NCBI GenBank assembly: GCA_013215865.1 | Contig: JABSQL010000078.1 | Span: 1-5,042, forward strand | Length of the DNA stretch: 5,042 nucleotides | Origin: Candidatus Margulisiibacteriota bacterium | GTDB taxonomy: Bacteria; Margulisbacteria; Marinamargulisbacteria; DT-59 | Direction of reading: 5' to 3' | Shown: positions 1 through 5,042 of the stretch, one piece after another | Position numbering within the stretch: the stretch's first letter is position 1 | Layout: every line of letters begins with the position of its first letter | Made by a program: the position numbers and the translations under genes | Notes under the pieces: generated by a model | Databases searched by the model: none | The model's input: only the letters and a program-made list of their open reading frames with translations | Told to the model about the DNA's origin: nothing

Positions 1-112
1 TATTTGTTACTTGAAGGGATATTTAAAGGTTTGGTTTTATCTCTCTTTTCTCCCTGTTTCCCCTGCTTTCAATCTCACTGTCACTTTCGTCCCTACTTAT
101 TTACCCTCAGCT
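1..112. other. Left-edge stretch without a supported gene; purine-rich on the minus strand
   Basis: This stretch lies downstream of the small membrane-protein gene and runs to the window edge. On the minus strand it is strongly purine-rich between about 90 and 40, with repeated GGGA/GAGA-like runs. All three minus-strand frames contain stops, so no leftward gene crosses it. On the plus strand, frame 1 is open from base 1 to the TAA at 163-165 (54 codons), but the translation is rich in Cys, Phe and Leu, matches nothing I recognise, and overlaps the small gene on the other strand. I see no hairpin followed by a T-run that would make a terminator for the leftward operon. Confidence 0.5.
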
Positions 113-295
113 TTACCCACTGTTTGTTCTATAGAGCCAAACAAAGGTTCTTTCTAAAGGTGTAAAATCATTAATAAGAAAAACAACGATTGAGGTTATG
201 GATGATACGATAAAAGATAAACATGAAATTACTGCGCCTGTAGAGATGTTTGGAATAATTGCAGATTTTGTAGGCTTAGGCTGATAAGATACCAT
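113..295 (-). CDS. Small single-span membrane protein, function unknown
   Basis: This is a 60-residue protein if it starts at the ATG at 295-293. That start is preferred over the in-frame GTG at 304-302 because AAAGGAG (310-304) lies 8 nt upstream of the ATG and overlaps the GTG. Residues 1-14 are polar and basic (QPKPTK). About residues 17-43 form one hydrophobic stretch rich in Ser, Ile and Val, which looks like a single transmembrane helix. The C-terminal 17 residues are mixed. There is no cleavage motif or lipobox, and I recognise no family. It is the third gene of the leftward unit, 64 nt after the dehydratase stop, and no terminator separates them. The end of the reading frame is in doubt: a one-base shift near 154 would replace the tail with a more ordinary charged, soluble one ending at 97 (see findings). 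The strong ribosome binding site and membrane span favour a real gene, but it could be spurious. Confidence 0.5.
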   Translation of the reverse strand: MVSYQPKPTKSAIIPNISTGAVISCLSFIVSSITSIVVFLINDFTPLERTFVWLYRTNSG

Positions 296-303
296 TTTAA
301 CCA

Positions 304-310
304 CTCCTTT
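304..310 (-). promoter_or_regulatory. Shine-Dalgarno of the small membrane protein gene
   Basis: Read on the minus strand this is AAAGGAG, followed by an 8-nt spacer and then ATG at 295-293. It is the best-formed ribosome binding site in the leftward operon and fixes the start at the ATG rather than the GTG nine bases upstream. Confidence 0.65.
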
Positions 311-359
311 TAGGTTTAATGGGTGAACATACAGCTTAAGATTAAATTGAAGAATAAGC

Positions 360-1316
360 TTATACTATAACCAAATCAAAAAGTTTGAAATAAACCGTAT
401 CACCCGGTCTCACCGTATTTCGAAATAATATCTTTTTGGTTTCGATGATTTCACTTTGGTTTAAGTAGGGTGGAGAGTCCATAAATATCTCCACCACAAA
501 CCCTTTAATATCGCATACAATTTGCCCGTTATCTTTTAAAATAGTGGCATTTCCGGATAGGGTGTATTGGCCTATTTTTCCGGTTTCTTTAAGCATCTTT
601 GCAATGCAGAAGCAGGCATCACTAACGCCCATCCATTGCATAATGCCCATCATCACCGGGTTGCCAGGAAAATGTCCCTTTACACAAGGATGATTCTGGG
701 GGTAGGTATATCGAGTGGCACATTCTCTTGTCTCAGGGTCCCAGTAGATGAGCGCATCACATACCCACATGTCTGGGACTTTAAATAAATGGTCTAGATC
801 TGGCTTGAATTCCATGTTTTGTTCTGGAATAGATGTTTCCTTAGATGATGTTTGGGGGATACCGTTTTGTATATCAATTAAAAAGGCCATGACGGTTCCT
901 TCACTAATCAAATTGTGTTCATGATCAAACAGTTGGCCCTGGTACTTAAACATATCATTCTTTGATTTCAATTGAGTGGTACTTCCAGTAATATGCTCAC
1001 CCACCCGAAAATCACCTGTTTTCGTAAAATGAGAAATAGAGGTGAAAAAGATAAGTTGATCTTCCCTGATGGTGCCAGATGACGAAATGGAGGCCAATGC
1101 CAGTATTTCCATAAATGTTGCTTCTAATATGGTGTGTTGAGACGATGTTTTTTGTTTTGAAAATAACATTCGATTCAATGGGTCTTCAGGTCCAATGTTG
1201 ATGGAAAATGTGGCTGTGTTGGTTTCACTGTCTTCTATTTTTGTGCAGCTATCGAGTAATAGGTTTTCGTAGCGGTGTGGAAGCCGCTGTTTCAGATCAT
1301 CCATTGTTAAGGTCAT
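360..1316 (-). CDS. Double-hotdog 3-hydroxyacyl-ACP dehydratase (FabZ/FabA-like)
   Basis: This 318-residue protein probably dehydrates 3-hydroxyacyl-ACP in fatty acid or related lipid synthesis in the cytoplasm. FabZ is about 150 residues, and this is two hotdog units in one chain. Unit 1 (about 5-155) opens with the FabZ-like LPHRYENLLLD (12-22) and has LEA at 64-66, where FabZ carries its catalytic Glu (E65). It lacks the HFPG motif: Leu51 stands where the His should be. Unit 2 (about 178-318) has HFPGNPVMMG (215-224), so the catalytic His215 is present, but Met229 stands where the Glu/Asp should be. Since FabZ and FabA sites take His from one hotdog and the acid from its partner, the pair could form one working site. 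The start codon overlaps the sigma-factor stop by one base (TAATG), and AGGGA (1328-1324) lies 7 nt upstream, so translation is probably coupled. It could instead act on a specialised ACP-bound substrate, as polyketide or polyunsaturated-fatty-acid dehydratases do. The fold is secure; the substrate is not. Confidence 0.8.
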   Translation of the reverse strand: MTLTMDDLKQRLPHRYENLLLDSCTKIEDSETNTATFSINIGPEDPLNRMLFSKQKTSSQHTILEATFMEILALASISSSGTIREDQLIFFTSISHFTKTGDFRVGEHITGSTTQLKSKNDMFKYQGQLFDHEHNLISEGTVMAFLIDIQNGIPQTSSKETSIPEQNMEFKPDLDHLFKVPDMWVCDALIYWDPETRECATRYTYPQNHPCVKGHFPGNPVMMGIMQWMGVSDACFCIAKMLKETGKIGQYTLSGNATILKDNGQIVCDIKGFVVEIFMDSPPYLNQSEIIETKKILFRNTVRPGDTVYFKLFDLVIV

Positions 1317-2077
1317 TATTTGGTCCCTATTTTATTTTTAAGTTTTTCTAACGTACCCTGTAGGATACGGGAAATATGCATTTGTGATAAGTGCATACAA
1401 TCTGCAATCTCTTTTTGGGTTAATCCCTCAAAATACCTAAGATATATAATGCGTCGCTCTCTTTCTGTTAATTTTTTCAGCGCTTGCTTTAGGCTTTCTT
1501 TGTTCAAAATTTCATCTGCATGAGCATTATCACCCAAGCTGTCTAACAATGAAAAAGATTGGCTAGAATTTTGCTTAGACGATGTGTAAAAGGTTTTATC
1601 TAATGATATGACTTGACTGCTATGCCCCGCTTCCATAGACTCTAATATTTCCTCAGGAGAAAGATCTAATTTATCTGCTATTTCTTGAATGGTTGGGTAT
1701 CGACCTTTAACTTGGGTCAATGTCCGTATGGCTTGATTAATTTTAGAGTAGAGTTCTTGGAGACGCCTTGGAATTTTAACCAAACCGCCCTTATCTCTCA
1801 AATAATGTTTAATTTCGCCAATGACATTGGTTGTGGCAAAGGTCGTGAAAGTGGCCTCTTTGGTGGGGTCATATTGTTCCAAAGCTTTGAGAAGACCAAT
1901 GTTGCCTACTTGACGCAAGTCTTCAAAATCATCCTTTCTAAAGGCAAGGCGTCTGGCGATATGTTCTACCAGCTTTGAGTAGGCTGTGACGATATCTTCC
2001 CTTAAATTGGGCGTTTTTATTTCGCGCTCTTTTTCTTTACTATATTGTAATACAAGATTTTCCTTGCTCAAGGACAT
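1316..2077 (-). CDS. Alternative RNA polymerase sigma factor, SigB/SigF/SigG type
   Basis: This 253-residue group 3 sigma-70 factor directs core RNA polymerase to a specific promoter set. Region 2 spans about residues 28-97, with the core-binding DLRQVGNIGLLKALEQYDP (53-71) and GEIKHYLRD (87-95). Region 3 spans about 98-155, beginning VKIPRRLQEL. A Ser/Asn-rich linker (about 160-195) leads to region 4 (about 197-250), whose helix-turn-helix is near 219-243. The GEIKxYLRD...PRRLQEL stretch matches SigB/SigF rather than FliA/WhiG, which have a different sequence there. There is no region 1.1, so it is not a housekeeping factor. Partner-switching sigma factors of this group usually sit beside rsbV/rsbW or spoIIAA/AB genes; none is visible here. 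It is the first gene of the leftward unit and overlaps the dehydratase by one base. The start is uncertain: AAGGA (2084-2080) is only 2 nt from the ATG at 2077 but 8 nt from an in-frame TTG at 2071-2069, which would give 251 residues. Confidence 0.9.
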   Translation of the reverse strand: MSLSKENLVLQYSKEKEREIKTPNLREDIVTAYSKLVEHIARRLAFRKDDFEDLRQVGNIGLLKALEQYDPTKEATFTTFATTNVIGEIKHYLRDKGGLVKIPRRLQELYSKINQAIRTLTQVKGRYPTIQEIADKLDLSPEEILESMEAGHSSQVISLDKTFYTSSKQNSSQSFSLLDSLGDNAHADEILNKESLKQALKKLTERERRIIYLRYFEGLTQKEIADCMHLSQMHISRILQGTLEKLKNKIGTK

Positions 2078-2114
2078 CTTCCTTTTATTTTAATGATGAC
2101 AGTCAACCTTTCAT

Positions 2115-2123
2115 ATTATACCA
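2115..2123 (-). promoter_or_regulatory. Extended -10 promoter of the sigma factor-dehydratase unit
   Basis: On the minus strand this reads TGGTATAAT: a perfect TATAAT at 2120-2115 preceded by the TGn extension. No good -35 hexamer lies 16-18 bp upstream, which is typical of extended -10 promoters. Transcription would start near 2108, leaving a leader of about 30 nt before the sigma-factor ATG. It forms an inverted repeat with the rightward promoter at 2134-2142. It is predicted from sequence alone. Confidence 0.6.
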
Positions 2124-2133
2124 TCCAATCTTC

Positions 2134-2142
2134 TGATATAAT
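2134..2142 (+). promoter_or_regulatory. Extended -10 promoter of murE-murF-mraY, predicted leaderless
   Basis: The sequence is TGATATAAT: a perfect TATAAT at 2137-2142 with a TGn extension and no convincing -35. Counting 6 bases past the -10 puts the start site at about 2149, the A of the murE ATG. The TGA here is also an in-frame stop that prevents murE from starting further upstream. It is predicted from sequence alone. Confidence 0.6.
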
Positions 2143-2148
2143 CCTCCA

Positions 2149-3324
2149 ATGGTTTATCACTATGACTCTAGACAAATTGGTAAGGGTGATGTGTTTATTT
2201 GCTTACCCGGAGGAGAGCCATTCATAAATGATGCACGTGATAACGGTGCTGAGAAAGTCATGAAAATGACTCGGGCACAAATGGCAGCGTTTGCGGTATC
2301 CCATTTCCAGGATCCTTCACGGAAATTACAGGTTGTGGGTGTAACAGGTACCAACGGAAAAACAACCGTGGTTCATTTGGTGTCTCACGTATTAAAATTG
2401 TCAGGGATAAAGGTGGAAACTCTTGGCACGCTAAATTCAGACTTAACAACGCCCGAATCATGGGACATACAACAAAAAATGGCCGGCCATATTCAGAATA
2501 AGGGGACGCACTTTGTCATGGAAGTGTCATCACATGGTATTCATCAAGAACGGGTATTGGGGGTTGACTTTGATGTGAAATTACTCACTAATTTGGGTCA
2601 AGACCACCTGGATTATCATCAATCAATGGCACAATACCACGCGACTAAGAAGTCGTTTATGAAAGAAGGCCCGGGTCTATCAATATATCCAAAAACATTT
2701 GAAAAAGAAGTGTTAAATTTCCCACCCCCCTTGGTTGGAACCTTTAATTATCTGAACCTTCAAGCCGCCGTATCTATTCTTAAGCAACTACAAATTGATG
2801 AAAAGGATATCTCGGAAACTTTGAGTCAAGTTAAATCACCCCCCGGCCGTTTTGAATCCATTTGTGAAGGTCAAGATCAGATGGTTATTGTAGACTATGC
2901 TCATACGCCCTGTGGTTTGAAGAATGTATTGAAAACAGCGCGAGAAATGGCGAGTGAACGTCAAGGGCGGCTCATTACAGTGTTTGGGTGTGGTGGTGAT
3001 CGAGATCGCTCAAAAAGACCGCTTATGGCACACGCCGTTTCGGAATATTCACATGTAGCAATCGTGACACAAGACAATCCCCGCTCAGAAAACCCTCAAC
3101 AGATTATCAACGATACCGTAAAAGGATTTTCAGGGACAGATACGTATTTTGTGGAAAATGATCGGGAAAAGGCCATTCAAGTAGCACTGGTTCAATCTCA
3201 GAAGAAAGATGTGGTGGTGATTGCGGGAAAGGGACATGAAGATTATCAAATTTTCAAAGATAAAACGATCTATTTTGATGATCGTGAAACAGCAAAAAAA
3301 ATAATAAGGAGTCTCATCGTATGA
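2149..3324 (+). CDS. murE: UDP-MurNAc-L-Ala-D-Glu:meso-diaminopimelate ligase
   Basis: This cytoplasmic ATP-dependent ligase adds meso-DAP to UDP-MurNAc-L-Ala-D-Glu. The visible motifs are DSR (6-8) in the UDP-binding domain, the P-loop GTNGKTT (67-73), TTP (100-102), EVSSHG (125-130), DHLDYH (152-157), Lys167 (the position that is carbamylated in Mur ligases), GRFE (233-236), DYAHTP (249-254), FGCGGDRDRSKRP (279-291), DNPRSE (309-314) and GKGHEDYQ (360-367). DNPR together with Gly360 and Glu364 is the meso-DAP-recognising set; Lys-adding enzymes differ there. The protein has 391 residues against about 490 for the family. Domain 1 is cut to about 60 residues and lacks DGHxFI, and about 50 residues carrying the usual NADD motif are missing between Lys167 and GTFN (197-200). 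All catalytic motifs remain in one open frame, so this looks like compaction rather than decay. The start is fixed by an in-frame TGA at 2134, and there is no Shine-Dalgarno. It overlaps murF by 4 bp. Confidence 0.95.
   Translation: MVYHYDSRQIGKGDVFICLPGGEPFINDARDNGAEKVMKMTRAQMAAFAVSHFQDPSRKLQVVGVTGTNGKTTVVHLVSHVLKLSGIKVETLGTLNSDLTTPESWDIQQKMAGHIQNKGTHFVMEVSSHGIHQERVLGVDFDVKLLTNLGQDHLDYHQSMAQYHATKKSFMKEGPGLSIYPKTFEKEVLNFPPPLVGTFNYLNLQAAVSILKQLQIDEKDISETLSQVKSPPGRFESICEGQDQMVIVDYAHTPCGLKNVLKTAREMASERQGRLITVFGCGGDRDRSKRPLMAHAVSEYSHVAIVTQDNPRSENPQQIINDTVKGFSGTDTYFVENDREKAIQVALVQSQKKDVVVIAGKGHEDYQIFKDKTIYFDDRETAKKIIRSLIV
3306..3311 (+). promoter_or_regulatory. Shine-Dalgarno of murF inside the 3' end of murE
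   Basis: AAGGAG lies 9 nt before the murF ATG at 3321. It is a strong site, in contrast to murE, which has none, and it shows that downstream genes of the operon use ordinary ribosome recruitment. Confidence 0.75.
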
Positions 3325-4451
3325 CGATCTCCATTGATACGCGAACATTACAGCCTGGGGATACTTTTATTCCCTTGATTGGTCCGCGATTTGATGGTCA
3401 TGATTTCATTGATGAGGCACTTCGAAAAGGTGCAAGAAAGATATTGAATGTTAAAGATATTGGGCAGTATGCAAAACGGTATCGAAAAAAATTGTCTTGT
3501 CGGGTCATCGCCGTCACTGGTTCAGTGGGGAAGACCACTATTAAAGATATGTTATCCGCTATATTGGGTCAAAAATTCCAAATTGCCCAGACCCAAGGCA
3601 ATCAAAATAATGAGATTGGGGTGCCGTTAACGATTTTACGGGCAGATTCCAATACAGAAATTCTTATTTTAGAATTGGCAATGAGGCAAAAAGGTCAAAT
3701 TCGGTATTTGAGTCAAATTGCAAGGCCGGATGTTGTTGTTTTGACAGGTGTGGGACGAAGTCATATCCAATTTTTAAAAACCACCCGAAATATTGCGTTG
3801 GCAAAATCTGAAATATTTAGAAATCCACTTCAATGGGAGCAAAAAGACCGGACAGCTTTTATTCAATTCAATTCTCCACATTACAAGATTCTTTCCAAAC
3901 GGGCTCTCGACGGGCAATTTAAGGTGATTCCTTATGAAGGGCAAAATAGATCTGACCAGAACTTAAGTTGTTGTTATATAGTGGGACGTTATTTTGGGCT
4001 AACAGATCAAGAAATTAAAGAAGGGTTGAATGTATACAAGCCATCTGAACATCGATTGAATACGATCAAATGCAGAGACAATATTACGCTTATAGACGAC
4101 ACGTATAATGCCAGTCCGGAAGGTGTGCAGTATGCATTAGATTACATTAAGACATTGACGGGTCGAAAAGTGATTGTGTTAGGGGATATGTGTGAGTTGG
4201 GAGCCCATGCATTTAAAGCACATGAGGAGATTGTTGAGCTTCTCATAGAATGTGGCGTTGATATTGTGTTTACCTTTGGAAAAGAGTCTTCTGTTATTCA
4301 ATCGAGAGACTTTTATTCCTGCCATTTTTCAAAAAAAGACGTCATGATAAAGCAGATTAAGAATGAGTTGAAGAGGGGTGATGTTGTATTAGTGAAAGGA
4401 TCTAGAGCAATGAAAATGGATGAGGTTGTACATGCTATTCAACATTCTTAA
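3321..4451 (+). CDS. murF: UDP-MurNAc-tripeptide:D-alanyl-D-alanine ligase
   Basis: This ligase adds D-Ala-D-Ala to UDP-MurNAc-tripeptide with ATP, the last cytoplasmic ligation of the peptide stem. Visible motifs are DTR (6-8), RFDGHDFI (23-30), the P-loop GSVGKTT (67-73), NNEIGVPLTIL (96-106), ELAMRQKGQI (118-127), His148, AKSEIF with Lys162 (161-166), IDDTYNASP (258-266), VLGDMCELG (286-294) and VKGSRAMKM (358-366). The IDD(T/S)YNA(S/N)P and GDMxELG pair separates MurF from MurC, MurD and MurE. It has 376 residues against about 450. The region between Lys162 and EHRLN (243-247) is short, and the usual NADD and GxHN signatures are absent or eroded; NLSCCYIVGRYFGL (214-227) appears to be the remnant of the latter region. 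The P-loop sits at exactly the same residue numbers as in MurE. The ATG overlaps the murE stop (ATGA), and AAGGAG precedes it by 9 nt. Confidence 0.94.
   Translation: MTISIDTRTLQPGDTFIPLIGPRFDGHDFIDEALRKGARKILNVKDIGQYAKRYRKKLSCRVIAVTGSVGKTTIKDMLSAILGQKFQIAQTQGNQNNEIGVPLTILRADSNTEILILELAMRQKGQIRYLSQIARPDVVVLTGVGRSHIQFLKTTRNIALAKSEIFRNPLQWEQKDRTAFIQFNSPHYKILSKRALDGQFKVIPYEGQNRSDQNLSCCYIVGRYFGLTDQEIKEGLNVYKPSEHRLNTIKCRDNITLIDDTYNASPEGVQYALDYIKTLTGRKVIVLGDMCELGAHAFKAHEEIVELLIECGVDIVFTFGKESSVIQSRDFYSCHFSKKDVMIKQIKNELKRGDVVLVKGSRAMKMDEVVHAIQHS
4418..4425 (+). promoter_or_regulatory. Probable Shine-Dalgarno of mraY inside murF
   Basis: GGATGAGG ends 6 nt before the ATG at 4432, which is in frame with all the MraY motifs. 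It supports that ATG as the start, and hence the 20-bp overlap with murF. Confidence 0.5.
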
Positions 4452-5042
4452 TTTGTGTTTGTTATTTGGATTTTGTGTCGCATTTAATTTTGGATTAACC
4501 CGAATATTAAGAAAAAAGCGAATTTTTCAGCCGATTTATGAGTCCAGTCCCGTAACCCATCAGAAAAAGGATAGCATCCCTTCTTTTGGTGGCGTTGGCA
4601 TACTATTGAGTGTATTGGCAGGGATTGTGCTGTTATCGATTCAAGATTCTCGCTTATTATGGGTGTCGGGGCTCATATTTTTGTTTGGGATTTTGGGGTT
4701 TATTGATGACTATTTATCGGTTAGTAAAGGCAAAAATAAAGGGCTTTCAGCCCGCCACAAACTACTCTGTCAAACGGGGATCGCTATCTTGGGAATGTGG
4801 GTATATGATGTGCATTTTCAGGTGCTGAGTATTGGTGTTTTTGTGTTCTATGTATTTGTGATAGTAGGGGCATCAAACGCAGCCAATATGACAGATGGTC
4901 TGGATGGGCTTTTGGCAGGGCTTTCATTAATAACACTCTCAGGATTTTGGCTGTATACCCGATTCATTCATTGGGAAGAAGCATCCTATTTCTGCCTATC
5001 ATTGATGCTTGGGGTCCTTGCCTTTCTGGTGTTCAATGTTAA
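4432..5042 (+). CDS. mraY: Phospho-MurNAc-pentapeptide transferase, N-terminal part (runs off the window)
   Basis: This integral membrane enzyme transfers phospho-MurNAc-pentapeptide from UDP to undecaprenyl phosphate, forming lipid I. Only 203 codons plus two bases are present, and the frame is open to the edge. Hydrophobic segments lie near residues 3-23, 52-70, 75-91, 112-125, 131-147, 158-176 and 185-203. The motifs are HQKKDSIPSFGG (43-54, usually HxxKxGTPTMGG), GFIDDYLSVSKGKNKGLS (89-106) with the catalytic Asp pair 92-93, and NAANMTDGLDGL (149-160, usually NAVNLTDGLDGL). The sequence stops at FNV, just before the expected PAxxFMGDTGSL motif. The LTDGLDGL-type signature and the Mur neighbours favour MraY over WecA-type relatives. 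The Asp pair comes about 23 residues earlier than in E. coli MraY, so the N-terminus is short, and the loop before NAAN is also reduced. The start overlaps murF by 20 bp. Confidence 0.92.
   Translation, partial: MLFNILNLCLLFGFCVAFNFGLTRILRKKRIFQPIYESSPVTHQKKDSIPSFGGVGILLSVLAGIVLLSIQDSRLLWVSGLIFLFGILGFIDDYLSVSKGKNKGLSARHKLLCQTGIAILGMWVYDVHFQVLSIGVFVFYVFVIVGASNAANMTDGLDGLLAGLSLITLSGFWLYTRFIHWEEASYFCLSLMLGVLAFLVFNV

Noticed and set aside
1..165. Plus-strand frame 1 open from the window edge to TAA at 163-165
   Set aside because: The translation is unusually rich in Cys, Phe and Leu and resembles no family I know. It is the antisense of a purine-rich stretch and of the small gene, so the openness is probably a base-composition effect.
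333..360. Inverted repeat AGCTTA...TAAGCT between the dehydratase and the small gene, considered as a terminator or attenuator
   Set aside because: The stem is only 6 AT-rich base pairs with a 16-nt loop and no T-run follows on the minus strand, so it is unlikely to stop transcription.
567..788. Plus-strand reading frame of 73 codons
   Set aside because: It is antisense to the second hotdog of the dehydratase, has no ribosome binding site of note and no recognisable motif.
1685..1978. Plus-strand reading frame of 97 codons
   Set aside because: It lies wholly antisense to conserved sigma region 2/3 and shows no protein-family features.
2096..2106. TTGACT on the minus strand (2106-2101) as a -35 box for the sigma factor
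   Set aside because: No -10-like hexamer follows at 16-18 bp before the start codon. The extended -10 at 2123-2115 is far better.
3130..3348. Minus-strand reading frame across the murE-murF junction
   Set aside because: It is antisense to the conserved DNPR and GKGHE coding region of murE and to the murF start, so it is a shadow.
4610..4828. Plus-strand reading frame of 72 codons at the right side
   Set aside because: It is in a different frame from mraY, whose frame carries the DDY and NAANMTDGLDGL motifs through the same bases.

Overview
The window holds six protein-coding genes in two divergent operons. It comes from a bacterium of fairly low GC (about 40% by eye) that makes meso-diaminopimelate peptidoglycan. 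The MurE carries the DNPR signature, and murE, murF and mraY are adjacent in the usual dcw-cluster order. I cannot place the organism taxonomically. The genes are compact, spacing is tight, and there are no mobile elements, RNA genes, CRISPR arrays or clear terminators.

Rightward operon (2149 to the end): murE, murF and the first 203 codons of mraY. The genes overlap (4 bp between murE and murF, 20 bp between murF and mraY), so they are probably co-transcribed and translationally coupled. Together they add meso-DAP and then D-Ala-D-Ala to UDP-MurNAc-dipeptide, and pass the pentapeptide to undecaprenyl phosphate as lipid I. The dcw genes normally found upstream (mraZ, mraW, ftsL, ftsI) are absent, and murE is the first gene of the unit. 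MurE and MurF are both clearly shorter than their families, trimmed at the N-terminus and in the middle of the protein.

Leftward operon (2077 down to about 113): a SigB/SigF-type alternative sigma factor, overlapped by one base by a double-hotdog FabZ/FabA-like hydroxyacyl-ACP dehydratase, then a small single-membrane-span protein of unknown function with a strong ribosome binding site. No anti-sigma or anti-anti-sigma gene is visible. The dehydratase appears to keep one composite active site: the His lies in the second hotdog and the Glu in the first.

Intergenic control region (2078-2148, 71 bp): two extended -10 elements form a near-perfect inverted repeat and fire in opposite directions. 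The rightward one sits so close to murE that its mRNA should begin at or next to the ATG, and no Shine-Dalgarno is present, so murE is probably read from a leaderless transcript. The two promoters should compete for polymerase, which would link expression of the sigma factor and dehydratase to that of the wall-precursor enzymes.

The left edge (1-112) has no gene I can support. It is strikingly purine-rich on the minus strand.
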